Shown piece by piece: positions 42,830 through 52,229 of a DNA stretch of 59,373 nucleotides. Numbering within the stretch: the stretch's first letter is position 1; each line of letters opens with the position of its first letter. The DNA comes from DAIRDK01 sp035403225. Its GTDB lineage: Bacteria > Bacteroidota > Bacteroidia > Bacteroidales > FEN-979. The notes beneath the pieces were generated by a model. That model searched no databases and was not told where the DNA came from. It was given only the letters and a program-made list of their open reading frames with translations. Location of the stretch: contig DAONET010000015.1 in assembly GCA_035403225.1 (NCBI GenBank), positions 1 through 59,373 on the forward strand, in the 5' to 3' direction. The translations under genes were made by a program, and so were the position numbers.

Positions 42830-45058
42830 ATGGCCATTATCAAAAAAACATATCCGGTACAGGGAATGTCATGTTCCTCTTGCGCAGCAAGTATTCAAAC
42901 GTTTCTGAGTGCCACGGAAGGGGTTCGTACGGCTAATGTAAATTTAGCCGGTGAAGAGGTTTTACTGGAGTATGATACCGAAAAGATCAGCCTGGAACAG
43001 ATCGAAAAAGCCGTAGATGGACTTGGTTTCAAGTTAATAACAAGTGGTTTGACGGAGGATGAACGGCAGGATATGAAAAGCAAGCGACTGAGGACATTGC
43101 GGACCAGGACCATCCTGGCCGTTTCTTTATCGTTGCCGGTATTTATTATTGGAATGTTTTTCCATCATTTGGCATACCGCAACTGGATAATGATGGCTTT
43201 AACGTTGCCGGTGCTGGTCTGGTCTGGTCGGGAGTTTTATGTGATTGCTTTTAAACGGGCACGGCACGGGCAAGCCAATATGGATACCCTGGTGGCGCTG
43301 GGAACAGGGTCGGCTTTTCTTTTTAGTTTATTCAACACGCTTTTCCCTGAATGGTTATTACGGAACGGACTGGAACCGCATGTTTATTACGAAGCTTCTG
43401 CCGTGATCATTTCTTTCATTTTATTAGGACGATATTTTGAAGAGCGGGCTAAAAAAAGAACCTCGGGCGCGATCAGGAAGCTGATGGGTCTTCAGGTAAA
43501 GACAGCCCGGGTGATCCGGAACGGGGTGGAGAAAGAGATGCTGATCTCTAAGATCCGGGTGGATGATATACTGGTGATCAGGCCGGGAGAAAAGATCCCC
43601 ACCGACGGCCGGGTGACGGAAGGCTCGGGTTTTGTCGACGAAAGCATGATCACCGGAGAATCGATCCCGGTGGAGAAAGGACCTGGCGATGCGGTCATCG
43701 GGGCAACCCTTAATCAAACGGGCAGTTTGAAGATGGTGGCGGAGAAAGTCGGCTCGGAGACCATGCTGGCTCAGATTGTCCGGTTGGTACAAGAGGCGCA
43801 GGGAAGCAAAGCCCCGATCCAGAAACTGGCCGATAAAATTTCATCTTGGTTTGTCCCCATTGTCATTACCTTGGCCATAATCACCTTTTTCGTCTGGTGG
43901 ATCGGGTATCCGGAATCCGGTCTTCAGTACGGGTTTGTCACAGCCCTTGCAGTCCTTATCATCGCCTGTCCCTGTGCCCTGGGGCTGGCTACACCGACAG
44001 CGTTGATGGTTGGCCTGGGCAGGGCAGCACAGATGGGGATCCTCGTTCGTGATGCCGTCAGCCTGGAAGACCTGAAGAACATCCATGCGCTGGTGGTAGA
44101 CAAAACAGGTACGGTATCGAAGGGACGGCCCGAGGTGATCGCTGTCATCCGGGATCCGGAGGAGGAGGATCGTGCAGGGACCGATGAAGCCATCGCGGCT
44201 ATCGAAGATCGCTCGGAACACCTGTTTGCCCGGGCCATCGTTGAAAAATTTCCTGTCTCTGCCTCCGGTCGCGGGGTGGTGGAGAATTTTGACAGCACGA
44301 CAGGCAAGGGAGTGAGAGCAAGCTACCGTGGGAACGAATACATCATCGGGAGCCCGGCATTTACAAGGGAACTCGATTGTATCGTTCCACCGGCCCTTAC
44401 CGCATCTGAGGAAATCTCGGGTCAACAGCCGGCCTCGATAGTATACGTCGCGCGAAACCGGCGGGTGGTAGCCATGATCCTGTTGGCTGATACGATCAAA
44501 CCTACCTCAAAGCATGCTATCAGCGAGTTGAAATCCATGGGAATTGAGGTCCATATGCTTACCGGCGACACGGCAGCCAGTGCGTCGCACATGGCGAAGG
44601 AAGCCGGCATTGACTTCTGCCAGGCTGAAGTCTCTCCTGCCGGTAAGGCCGCGTATCTGCAGAAAATGAAGTCAGAAGGAAAAATCGTGGCCATGGCCGG
44701 AGATGGCATCAACGACTCTCCGGCGCTGGCGCTGGCCGATGTGGGGATCGCTATGGGACAGGGGACCGATATTGCGATTGAAAGCGCTCAGGTGATCCTC
44801 ATCAAAGGCGATCTCGAGAAACTGGTCGCCGCTATCCGGCTGTCACACGCAACCGTGCGTATCATCCGGCAGAATCTCTTCTGGGCTTTCTTTTATAACG
44901 TCATTTCCATCCCGGTTGCCGCAGGGATCCTTTTCCCGTTCACGGGATTTCTGTTGAATCCCATGATTGCCGGCGCCGCTATGGCATTCAGCTCGGTATC
45001 AGTGGTCTCAAACAGCTTGCGTCTCCGGACGATCCGACTCCGGGAGAAGATCGCTTAA
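42830..45058 (+). CDS. copA: Cu(I)-exporting P1B-type ATPase
   Basis: 742 residues. One N-terminal heavy-metal-binding domain with GMSCSSCAAS; membrane CPC site in ACPCALGLATPTA; phosphorylation motif DKTGT; TGES in the actuator domain; MLTGD and GDGINDSPALA in the P-domain; last helices with Asn/Tyr (FFYNVIS) and Met/Ser (MAFSSVSVVSN), the Cu(I) signature. The conserved SEHP element reads SEHL here, so the Pro is replaced by Leu. It exports copper from the cytoplasm. No CsoR or metallochaperone gene is adjacent. Confidence 0.93.
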   Translation: MAIIKKTYPVQGMSCSSCAASIQTFLSATEGVRTANVNLAGEEVLLEYDTEKISLEQIEKAVDGLGFKLITSGLTEDERQDMKSKRLRTLRTRTILAVSLSLPVFIIGMFFHHLAYRNWIMMALTLPVLVWSGREFYVIAFKRARHGQANMDTLVALGTGSAFLFSLFNTLFPEWLLRNGLEPHVYYEASAVIISFILLGRYFEERAKKRTSGAIRKLMGLQVKTARVIRNGVEKEMLISKIRVDDILVIRPGEKIPTDGRVTEGSGFVDESMITGESIPVEKGPGDAVIGATLNQTGSLKMVAEKVGSETMLAQIVRLVQEAQGSKAPIQKLADKISSWFVPIVITLAIITFFVWWIGYPESGLQYGFVTALAVLIIACPCALGLATPTALMVGLGRAAQMGILVRDAVSLEDLKNIHALVVDKTGTVSKGRPEVIAVIRDPEEEDRAGTDEAIAAIEDRSEHLFARAIVEKFPVSASGRGVVENFDSTTGKGVRASYRGNEYIIGSPAFTRELDCIVPPALTASEEISGQQPASIVYVARNRRVVAMILLADTIKPTSKHAISELKSMGIEVHMLTGDTAASASHMAKEAGIDFCQAEVSPAGKAAYLQKMKSEGKIVAMAGDGINDSPALALADVGIAMGQGTDIAIESAQVILIKGDLEKLVAAIRLSHATVRIIRQNLFWAFFYNVISIPVAAGILFPFTGFLLNPMIAGAAMAFSSVSVVSNSLRLRTIRLREKIA

Positions 45059-45077
45059 CAATTATTTAAAATAAGGA

Positions 45078-45090
45078 TAACACTGTGTTA
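45078..45090. promoter_or_regulatory. Perfect palindrome TAACAC-T-GTGTTA upstream of the phosphate module
   Basis: Six-base arms with one central base; it lies about 40 bases before the predicted transcription start of the porin-pst unit (box TACTTTTG 45114-45121), where an activator would bind. No second copy was seen. It may be an operator for a phosphate-responsive regulator, but it is not a classical E. coli Pho box. Confidence 0.35.
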
Positions 45091-45113
45091 ACGTCCTTCC
45101 CGGGATGTCCATC

Positions 45114-45121
45114 TACTTTTG
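45114..45121 (+). promoter_or_regulatory. Bacteroidota -7 box for the porin-pst operon
   Basis: TACTTTTG; leader about 18 bases to ATG 45143. Confidence 0.55.
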
Positions 45122-45142
45122 TCGCAGTTAAAACGACAATGT

Positions 45143-46444
45143 ATGAAAAGACATCTGATCAATGCAAAAACGTTAACAAAAGGAATGCTGTGTTCCTTAT
45201 TATTACTGGCCCAAACGGGCTTTTCACAATCCATCCCCGATACTGTTTCCGAGAAAGTCACTACCCTGAGTGACAGGCTCGACGGAATCGGAGAAAGACT
45301 TTCCACCGCGGAAGGTGATCTCGCAAAACTGACCAGGATCAAAATTTCGGGATACATCCAGGGACAATGGGAATGGTCGCAGGATCGTTCGGTTTATCCT
45401 TCCAATTCTTTCAGCGTACGAAGAGCCCGGGTAAAGATCCAGTACGAGCCCGTAACCGGTGTGGCCTTTGTTGTTCAACCCGATTTCCTGGCTTCCGGGG
45501 TGACGATGAAAGATGCGTATGTTCAGGTGAATGAACCCTGGCTGAAGACGTTCTCCCTGTGGGTGGGACAATTCAACCGGCCCAACTATGAAGTAGAGTA
45601 TTCCTCCGGTCAGCGCGAAGTGCCGGAACGGTCACGCGTGGTCAAAGCCCTTTACCCCGGTGAACGGGCCATTGGTCTTAAACTGGAAGCAGCCCCCGGC
45701 GCACTGCCGCTGAAATTCCAGCTTGCTGTGCTGAACGGCAACGATAACCTCGTGATCAAAGATGCTGCTGGCACGGATATCAATGTCAAAAACAAGGATT
45801 TTGACAACTTTAAAGACCTGATGGGACGACTCACGTACCAGTTAAAACTAGGGAGTTTCGGGAGCCTGGATCTTGGAGCAAACGGATACCTGGGATTCCT
45901 GAAAGCTACGAATGATACGGTCTTAGACAGCAAGTATCAGGTTGACCGGACGATCGCCATCGGAAAACCGCTTCACCGGAACTGGTTCGGAGCAGAACTC
46001 CGCTTTTATGCAGATGTGCTGGGTGGATTAGCGCTCAAGAGCGAGTTCATGATGGGACAAAACGCTTCGGCATCCATCCCCAACATCGAACGCGAATTCA
46101 TGGGCTATTATGTCTACCTCATTAAAAATGCCGGCAGGAGAAACCAATTTGCCCTTCGCTGGGATTATTACGACCCGAATACCAAGCTTGGCGGCAAGGA
46201 GATCGGATCAAGTACCGGAACGTATAAGAGTGGTTTAGATGATTTGGCCTACAGCGATCTCACGGTGGCCTGGAATTATTACTTCAGTGACAACATCCGC
46301 TTCCAACTGGCTTATGACTACCCCATCAACGAAAAGGCCGATATCTCGAAATCATATACCGTCAATGGAGAAAAGGTGATCAACGATTACAACGAGGTGT
46401 TTCCTCAAAGCACGGTTACCGCCAGAGTACAAGTGAAATTTTAA
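45143..46444 (+). CDS. Phosphate-selective porin, OprO/OprP-like
   Basis: 433 residues from ATG 45143. A signal peptide (GMLCSLLLLAQTGFSQ) is followed by a short coiled coil (TLSDRLDGIGERLSTAEGDL), as in trimeric OprO/OprP proteins. The barrel then shows KISGYIQGQWEWSQDRS, SFSVRRARVKIQYEPV, DAYVQVNEPWLKTFSLWVGQ and EYSSGQREVPERSRVVKAL. It heads the pst operon, with 28 bases to pstS, and so probably brings phosphate or polyphosphate through the outer membrane for the ABC transporter. The C-terminal residue is Phe, as usual for porins. Confidence 0.88.
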   Translation: MKRHLINAKTLTKGMLCSLLLLAQTGFSQSIPDTVSEKVTTLSDRLDGIGERLSTAEGDLAKLTRIKISGYIQGQWEWSQDRSVYPSNSFSVRRARVKIQYEPVTGVAFVVQPDFLASGVTMKDAYVQVNEPWLKTFSLWVGQFNRPNYEVEYSSGQREVPERSRVVKALYPGERAIGLKLEAAPGALPLKFQLAVLNGNDNLVIKDAAGTDINVKNKDFDNFKDLMGRLTYQLKLGSFGSLDLGANGYLGFLKATNDTVLDSKYQVDRTIAIGKPLHRNWFGAELRFYADVLGGLALKSEFMMGQNASASIPNIEREFMGYYVYLIKNAGRRNQFALRWDYYDPNTKLGGKEIGSSTGTYKSGLDDLAYSDLTVAWNYYFSDNIRFQLAYDYPINEKADISKSYTVNGEKVINDYNEVFPQSTVTARVQVKF

Positions 46445-46472
46445 CAGCCTGAACTTTATAAAAGATATCAAT

Positions 46473-47303
46473 ATGAAGACAAAGATGAAAATGGCAATGT
46501 TGGCGATGATCGCGATCATCGGGATGGCGTTCATGCCGGCGCCGAAAAAGATCACCGTAAAAGGTTCTGATACCATGGTGATCCTGGCACAGAAATGGGC
46601 AGAAGTCTACATGAAGAGTCACCCCGAAACAGTCATCCAGGTGACAGGTGGCGGTTCCGGGACCGGTATTGCCGCCCTGATCAACGGATCGACGGATATC
46701 TGTAATTCCAGCCGTCCGATGAAGGCGTCGGAAGTGGACAAACTGAAACAACGCTATAACTCTCCGGGTGTCGAGATCCCTTGCGCCCAGGATGGGATCA
46801 CCATCTTTCTGAATGAAACCAACCCGGTTCAGGAACTTTCCCTGAAGCAGCTTAGCGACATCTACACCGGCCGGATCAAAAACTGGAAACAAGTGGGGGG
46901 TCCTGATGCACTAATCCGCTTGTACGGAAGAGAAAACAGCTCGGGAACCTACCAGTTCTTTCAGGAAAAAGTGGTGAAGGGCGACTATGCTGCCGGCACC
47001 AATACCCTCCCTGGTACTGCGGCGGTGGTTAATGCCGTAAAGAAAGACAAGTACGGGATCGGATATGGCGGGGCCGCTTATGCCACCGGAGTAAAACACT
47101 GTAAAGTGAAAAAAGATGCCAATACCCCTGCGTACCTGCCAACAGCTGCCACGATAAAAAGCAGACAATACCCGATAACAAGGTACTTGTACATGTACAT
47201 GACCAACCGCCCGACAGGAGCTGTCAAGCAGTACATCGACTGGATCCTCAGTCCGGAAGGCCAAAAGTATGTGACAGAGATAGGATACTTCCCCGTGAAG
47301 TAA
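46473..47303 (+). CDS. pstS: Phosphate-binding periplasmic protein
   Basis: 276 residues with a signal peptide (MAMLAMIAIIGMAFMPA). Phosphate-binding motifs: KGSDTMVILAQKWAEVY, GGGSGTGIAALINGSTDI and YGRENSSGTYQFFQEKV, as in PstS. No lipobox, so it is soluble in the periplasm. It captures phosphate for PstCAB. It is followed by pstC after 11 bases. Confidence 0.94.
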   Translation: MKTKMKMAMLAMIAIIGMAFMPAPKKITVKGSDTMVILAQKWAEVYMKSHPETVIQVTGGGSGTGIAALINGSTDICNSSRPMKASEVDKLKQRYNSPGVEIPCAQDGITIFLNETNPVQELSLKQLSDIYTGRIKNWKQVGGPDALIRLYGRENSSGTYQFFQEKVVKGDYAAGTNTLPGTAAVVNAVKKDKYGIGYGGAAYATGVKHCKVKKDANTPAYLPTAATIKSRQYPITRYLYMYMTNRPTGAVKQYIDWILSPEGQKYVTEIGYFPVK

Positions 47304-47314
47304 TACTGCGGAAA

Positions 47315-48451
47315 ATGAATAGTGAATCGTTCATCAAACCTGGTTTTACCAAGGAGAGTCTGAAGAAGAAATTCAGGCTCTCTGAGTTTATCTCCGAAAA
47401 AGTGATCAGCAGTACAGCGTTCCTTACGGTTGGGCTGATATTGCTGATCTTCATTTTCGTTTTTAAAGAGACGTTGCCGATCTTTCATCAGCACAAGGAA
47501 GCAAAAACCAGGACGGAACAAAATGTTGCCGATAAACCGATATCCTATGGAGCGACGGCTGAAAGTGAATCCAGACCTGAGGTGTACGGGATGGAGACGG
47601 ATTCCGCTTTTGATCAGTCCGGGGAGACGGGAGTTGAGCCAACGATGGAAGAGCGGTACGGAGCCGACGCCGATGAGGAAGAGATTGTGGGGATATCCAA
47701 CCTGCTGGGGACCGAATGGCAGCCTGTTTCCGTACATCCCCGTTTCGGGCTGGTGCCGTTACTGGTAGGTACGATTAAGATCACGCTGATCTCGATCCTG
47801 TTTGCCGCTCCCATCGCCATTATGGCCGCCTTGTTTTCAGCGGCGTTTGCTCCTTCGTGGCTGCGTGAACTCATCAAGCCGGTGGTAGAACTGCTGGCCG
47901 GATTCCCTTCCGTGGTGATCGGTTTCTTCGCTTTGATGGTGATGGCGACCTTCTTTCAGGATTTCTTCGGATACGGCGCCCGGTTGAATGCTTTTGTAGG
48001 AGGCATCGCGATGGCGCTGGCAGCCATCCCCATCATCTTTACGGTGACGGAAGATGTGATGACGGCCGTTCCAGCTACCTATAAAGAAGCCAGCCTCGCC
48101 CTCGGAGCCTCGAAATGGCAGACCGCCTTTTTCGTGACGTTACCGGCCGCCACTCCCGGCATTTTTGCTGCGATCCTGCTCGGGATCGGAAGAATCTTCG
48201 GTGAAACCATGATCGCCCTGATGGCTACCGGCAACGCGGTGCTCATTTCGGCCAACCCGTTTGAATCGGTAAGGACTTTCGCCGCCACCATTGGCGCCGA
48301 GATGGCAGAAGTGGTATTCGGCGACACGCATTACAGCGTGCTATTCCTGATCGGATCCCTGTTGTTCATCTTCACCTTCTCGCTGAATGCCATCGCGGAA
48401 TTCTATGTTAAAAGCAGACTGATCAAAAGATTTCAGGGGAAGGTATCATGA
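47315..48451 (+). CDS. pstC: Phosphate ABC transporter permease PstC with acidic insert
   Basis: 378 residues, against about 290-320 for typical PstC. TM1 (about 33-54) is followed by an acidic, non-conserved linker of about 65 residues (about 57-122), after which GTEWQP and the permease core (PLLVGTIKITLISILFAAPI ... ELLAGFPSVVIGFFALMVM) resume. The coupling helix is KEASLALGASKWQTAFFVTL with the EAA motif. The insert should face the periplasm. It overlaps pstA by 4 bases. Confidence 0.93.
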   Translation: MNSESFIKPGFTKESLKKKFRLSEFISEKVISSTAFLTVGLILLIFIFVFKETLPIFHQHKEAKTRTEQNVADKPISYGATAESESRPEVYGMETDSAFDQSGETGVEPTMEERYGADADEEEIVGISNLLGTEWQPVSVHPRFGLVPLLVGTIKITLISILFAAPIAIMAALFSAAFAPSWLRELIKPVVELLAGFPSVVIGFFALMVMATFFQDFFGYGARLNAFVGGIAMALAAIPIIFTVTEDVMTAVPATYKEASLALGASKWQTAFFVTLPAATPGIFAAILLGIGRIFGETMIALMATGNAVLISANPFESVRTFAATIGAEMAEVVFGDTHYSVLFLIGSLLFIFTFSLNAIAEFYVKSRLIKRFQGKVS

Positions 48452-49350
48452 AAAGAATGAACCATAAAATCAAAGGAGGTTTGCTGGTCGGAGCTTCGGC
48501 GCTATCGGTGGTGATCATTGTCGCCGTGGTGGTAATCATCCTCCTGGTGATTATCCTGCAGGGGAAAGACCGGCTGACCTGGGAATTTCTGACTTCCTTT
48601 CCCGAGAACGGGATGACAGAAGGAGGTATCTTCCCGGCGATATATGGCACCCTGCTGATGGTGTTGATCATGACCGTGGCGGCAGTTCCTTTCGGGACCC
48701 TCACGGCCATTTATATGTCGGAATACGCCAACGAATCATCGATCATTTCGAAATCAATCCGGTTTGCGGTCAGGACCCTGGCCACCGTTCCATCCATTAT
48801 CTTCGGCCTCTTCGGGTTGGGCTTCTTCATCAAGTTTGTCGGCGGAGGCATGGACAACATGTTCCTGGGCGGACAGCTGAAGTGGGGTCAACCTAACATC
48901 CTATGGGCCAGTCTGACCATGGCCCTGTTGACGTTGCCGGTAGTCATCGTCTCGGTAGAAGAGGCGATCAGGACGGTTCCGCGGGAACTGCGCGAAGCCA
49001 GTCTGGCCCTGGGAGCCACCAGGTGGCAGACGATCCGGAAAGTGGTGTTGCCGGGGTCGAAAGCCGGCATCCTGACAGGAACGATCCTGGCTGTTTCCAG
49101 GGGCGCAGGAGAGGTGGCCCCCATCCTGTTCACCGGAGCCGCCTATTACCTGGCTACCCTTCCTCATTCACTCAGCGACCAGTTTATGTCGCTGGGATAT
49201 CACGTATATATCATGGCGACACAATCGGCCAATGTTGATGAAACCCTGCCAATTCAGTTCGCCACTACTCTTGTTTTACTGTTACTGACTTTTTCCCTGA
49301 ACATGGTTGCCGTGGTTATCCGCCACCGTTTCAGAAAAAAGAACAAATAA
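48448..49350 (+). CDS. pstA: Phosphate ABC transporter permease PstA
   Basis: 300 residues. Six membrane helices; the EAA coupling loop is REASLALGATRWQTIRKVVL, followed by GILTGTILAVSRGAGEVAPI. The ATG at 48448 overlaps the pstC stop. With PstC it forms the membrane channel of the high-affinity phosphate importer. Confidence 0.95.
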   Translation: MKRMNHKIKGGLLVGASALSVVIIVAVVVIILLVIILQGKDRLTWEFLTSFPENGMTEGGIFPAIYGTLLMVLIMTVAAVPFGTLTAIYMSEYANESSIISKSIRFAVRTLATVPSIIFGLFGLGFFIKFVGGGMDNMFLGGQLKWGQPNILWASLTMALLTLPVVIVSVEEAIRTVPRELREASLALGATRWQTIRKVVLPGSKAGILTGTILAVSRGAGEVAPILFTGAAYYLATLPHSLSDQFMSLGYHVYIMATQSANVDETLPIQFATTLVLLLLTFSLNMVAVVIRHRFRKKNK

Positions 49351-49354
49351 ATGC

Positions 49355-50122
49355 ATGAACGGAATGAAAGAGATTAAAATATCGACACAAAACCTGACCC
49401 TTCATTATGGATCGAAGATGGCGCTTAATTCCATCTCGCTTGATATCCCGGAAAAGAAGGTCACTGCTTTGATCGGCCCTTCCGGATGCGGCAAATCAAC
49501 CTACCTACGCACGGTGAACAGGATGAACGACCTGATCCCCAATGTCAGGATCAGCGGTGAGATCCTGATCGACGGGCTTAATATCTACGACAAAGATATC
49601 GATGTAGTGAATCTCCGGAAGAAGGTGGGCATGGTTTTTCAGAAATCAAATCCTTTTGCCAAGTCGATCTTCGAAAACGTCGCATACGGTCCCAGGATCA
49701 ACGGGGTGAATGACAGGAGGACACTTACGGAGATCGTCGAAACTTCTCTGCGGCGGGCGGCTATATGGGAGGAGGTGAAGGACCGGCTCAACGATTCCGC
49801 CCTGGGTTTGTCGGGCGGGCAGCAGCAACGTCTCTGCATCGCCCGGACCCTGGCAGTGAATCCGGAGATCATCCTGATGGATGAGCCGGCCAGCGCCCTT
49901 GACCCGTTGTCAACGTCCAAAATCGAAGAACTGATCTTTCAACTGAAGTACGATTATACCATCGTCATCGTCACCCACAATATGCAGCAGGCGGCGAGGG
50001 CCAGTGATTACACAGCGTTTTTTTATCTGGGCGAGTTGATTGAATTCGGAAAGACCAAGAAAATATTTACCACCCCCGAAAAGAGGCAAACCGAAGACTA
50101 TATCACCGGAAGATTCGGATAA
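49355..50122 (+). CDS. pstB: Phosphate ABC transporter ATP-binding protein
   Basis: About 255 residues from ATG 49355 (ATG 49364 is nearly as good; the open frame goes back to 49307 inside pstA). Walker A GPSGCGKSTYLRT, signature LSGGQQQRLCIA, Walker B ILMDEPASALDP, switch His in VTHNMQQA. PstB-specific elements VGMVFQKSNPFAKSIFENVA and VRISGEILIDG are present. It powers phosphate import; phoU follows 53 bases later. Confidence 0.95.
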   Translation: MNGMKEIKISTQNLTLHYGSKMALNSISLDIPEKKVTALIGPSGCGKSTYLRTVNRMNDLIPNVRISGEILIDGLNIYDKDIDVVNLRKKVGMVFQKSNPFAKSIFENVAYGPRINGVNDRRTLTEIVETSLRRAAIWEEVKDRLNDSALGLSGGQQQRLCIARTLAVNPEIILMDEPASALDPLSTSKIEELIFQLKYDYTIVIVTHNMQQAARASDYTAFFYLGELIEFGKTKKIFTTPEKRQTEDYITGRFG

Positions 50123-50175
50123 TGAATACTCTTGAGTGACGATCATCATTATTTTTATCTTTTAATTCAAAAAAG

Positions 50176-50874
50176 ATGGATAGACATTTTGACCTGGAAC
50201 TGGATAAGCTGAACAGACGGCTTCTGAAAATGGGGAATATCGTATCGGGACAGATTCACGATGCCTTTCAGGCCTTGCTTACCGGCGATATCCTTTTGGC
50301 GCAACAAATCATTGAGCGTGATCGGGAAGTGAACCGCATGGATGTCAAGATCGATAAGTTGTGTCAGCGAATCTTTGCCCTTTCACAACCCGTAGCTTCC
50401 GACTTGCGCCTGATCATGTCGGCGCTGAAGATGAACAACGACCTGGAGCGGATGGGCGACCATGCCGTCGGTATTGCTTCCCGCGTTGAATGGGTCAGTG
50501 AATACCCGGAGATCATCCGGGAACTGGGAATGGATGAACTCATCCGGAAAACGGAACTGATCGTAAGGGATATGATGACCATCCTGACGAACCGGAACCC
50601 TGCGTTTGTCAAGGATATCTATGATGAAAATGCGGACATCGGCAAAATGAACCAGGAGATCTCTTCCAGGATACTTAACGAGATGATGAAAAAGAGTGAA
50701 GTCATCGTCGTGGCCACTCATCTTACCATCATCCTGACGATGCTCGACCGAATATCAAATTATGCGACCAATATTGCCGAATCCGTTTATTTCATTGTTG
50801 AAGGAAAGATGATCAAGCATAAAATGCCGGAACCCGAAGAAGAGAATAACGACAATTCGGTGCAGGACGGGTAA
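50176..50874 (+). CDS. phoU: Phosphate transport regulator PhoU
   Basis: 232 residues with the two three-helix PhoU repeats. Each carries the acidic ExxxD metal-binding motif (LKMNNDLERMGDHAVGIASR and LTMLDRISNYATNIAES). PhoU links PstCAB activity to a sensor kinase and limits phosphate uptake. No phoR/phoB genes are in the window, so the kinase partner lies elsewhere. It ends the operon. Confidence 0.94.
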   Translation: MDRHFDLELDKLNRRLLKMGNIVSGQIHDAFQALLTGDILLAQQIIERDREVNRMDVKIDKLCQRIFALSQPVASDLRLIMSALKMNNDLERMGDHAVGIASRVEWVSEYPEIIRELGMDELIRKTELIVRDMMTILTNRNPAFVKDIYDENADIGKMNQEISSRILNEMMKKSEVIVVATHLTIILTMLDRISNYATNIAESVYFIVEGKMIKHKMPEPEEENNDNSVQDG

Positions 50875-50880
50875 ATTCAT

Positions 50881-50888
50881 TACTTTTG
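50881..50888 (+). promoter_or_regulatory. Bacteroidota -7 box for the sugar MFS gene
   Basis: TACTTTTG right after phoU. Predicted start near 50892, so the ATG at 50891 would be upstream of the mRNA; ATG 50909 or 50927 is the real start. Confidence 0.5.
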
Positions 50889-50926
50889 CCATGGAGGATA
50901 TTCCTCTGATGCAAACCTGCCCGATT

Positions 50927-52213
50927 ATGTCTGATACTTCCAACCCTTCAACCGCAGCCGGCACCCGGAGGCAGTTTATCTTTTCGATCCTGATCATTGG
51001 TGCGCTCTATTTTATCTTCGGATTTGTCACCTGGCTGAATGGCATTCTGATCCCTTACCTGAAGATCGCTTGTGAACTGACCAATTTCCAGGCTTTATTC
51101 GTGACCTTCGCCTTTTATATCTCTTACACGCTGATGGCCCTGCCTTCGTCGTGGGTGTTGAAAAAAACCGGATTTAAAAACGGCATGATGGCCGGTTTGC
51201 TCGTGATGGCCGTGGGAACAGTGGTTTTCATCCCGGCGGCCATGACCCGGACCTACGGCATTTTCCTTGCCGGACTTTTCATCATGGGGACCGGCCTGGC
51301 TATTCTGCAGACTGCGGTAAATCCATATATCACCATTATCGGGAAACGGGAAACCGCTGCCCGCCGTATCAGCATCATGGGCATCTGCAATAAGCTGGCC
51401 GGGGCCATTGCTCCACTGATCCTGGCGTACTTTATCCTGAGCGATGGCGATGCTTTCGTGGCAAACCTGAATACCCTCGATGAACAGGCCCGGATTCTTG
51501 CCCTGGATGGACTGGCCCGGCGGGTGATCGTGCCCTATATCGTGATGACCATCGTGCTGATCCTGCTCGGACTCATGGTACGGTATTCTACCCTTCCGGA
51601 GGTAGAAGCAGAACCGGAAGAAGACGCAAGCGGACCCGTCACTAACGGGAAATCAACCATATTCGGATACCCTCACCTCATTCTGGGAGTCCTTGCCCTG
51701 TTCTTCTATGTCGGTGCGGAAGTTATTGCCGGTGATACCATTATCCGGTACGGCATCTCCATCGGGATTGACATTTCAACGGCCAAGGTCTTTACCAGTT
51801 ATACCCTCATTTCGATGGTGCTCGGGTATATCATCGGAATAATCCTCATCCCAAGAGTGATATCACAGCGTATCGCCCTTGCCTGTTCCGCGATTCTGGG
51901 GGTGATCCTGACCTTGTTCGTAGTCAACACCAACGGAACCAGTTCGGTATTCTTTGTGGCCATGCTCGGACTTGCCAATGCAATGGTTTGGCCGGCCATC
52001 TGGCCCCTGGCTATCCACGGACTGGGAAAATTCATCAAAACGGGTTCCGCCTTACTCATTATGGCCATCGCTGGTGGCGCAGTGCTCCCATTGGCCTGGG
52101 GATGGCTTTCCGATCAGATCTCATCTCAGCAGGCTTACTGGATCCTGATGCCCTGTTATGTCATCATCTTTCTTTACGCTGTTTGGTGGTACAAAATAAG
52201 AGAGTGGAAATGA
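50927..52213 (+). CDS. Sugar MFS permease (FHS family, fucose/glucose/galactose type)
   Basis: 428 residues from ATG 50927. Twelve membrane helices. The first has LYFIFGFVTWLNGILIPYLK and the second half has VGAEVIAGDTIIRYGISIG, both typical of FucP/GluP-type proton symporters. GIFLAGLFIMGTGLAILQTAVNPYI is the FHS signature. The exact sugar (fucose, glucose, galactose) is not settled. It is followed by a sugar nucleotidyltransferase gene 16 bases later, which suggests a shared transcript for sugar salvage. Confidence 0.88.
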   Translation: MSDTSNPSTAAGTRRQFIFSILIIGALYFIFGFVTWLNGILIPYLKIACELTNFQALFVTFAFYISYTLMALPSSWVLKKTGFKNGMMAGLLVMAVGTVVFIPAAMTRTYGIFLAGLFIMGTGLAILQTAVNPYITIIGKRETAARRISIMGICNKLAGAIAPLILAYFILSDGDAFVANLNTLDEQARILALDGLARRVIVPYIVMTIVLILLGLMVRYSTLPEVEAEPEEDASGPVTNGKSTIFGYPHLILGVLALFFYVGAEVIAGDTIIRYGISIGIDISTAKVFTSYTLISMVLGYIIGIILIPRVISQRIALACSAILGVILTLFVVNTNGTSSVFFVAMLGLANAMVWPAIWPLAIHGLGKFIKTGSALLIMAIAGGAVLPLAWGWLSDQISSQQAYWILMPCYVIIFLYAVWWYKIREWK

Positions 52214-52229
52214 CCGTTTGTTTAATACC

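Noticed and set aside
50891..50926. ATG 50891 as start of the MFS permease
   Set aside because: It overlaps the predicted transcription start; later in-frame ATGs fit better.
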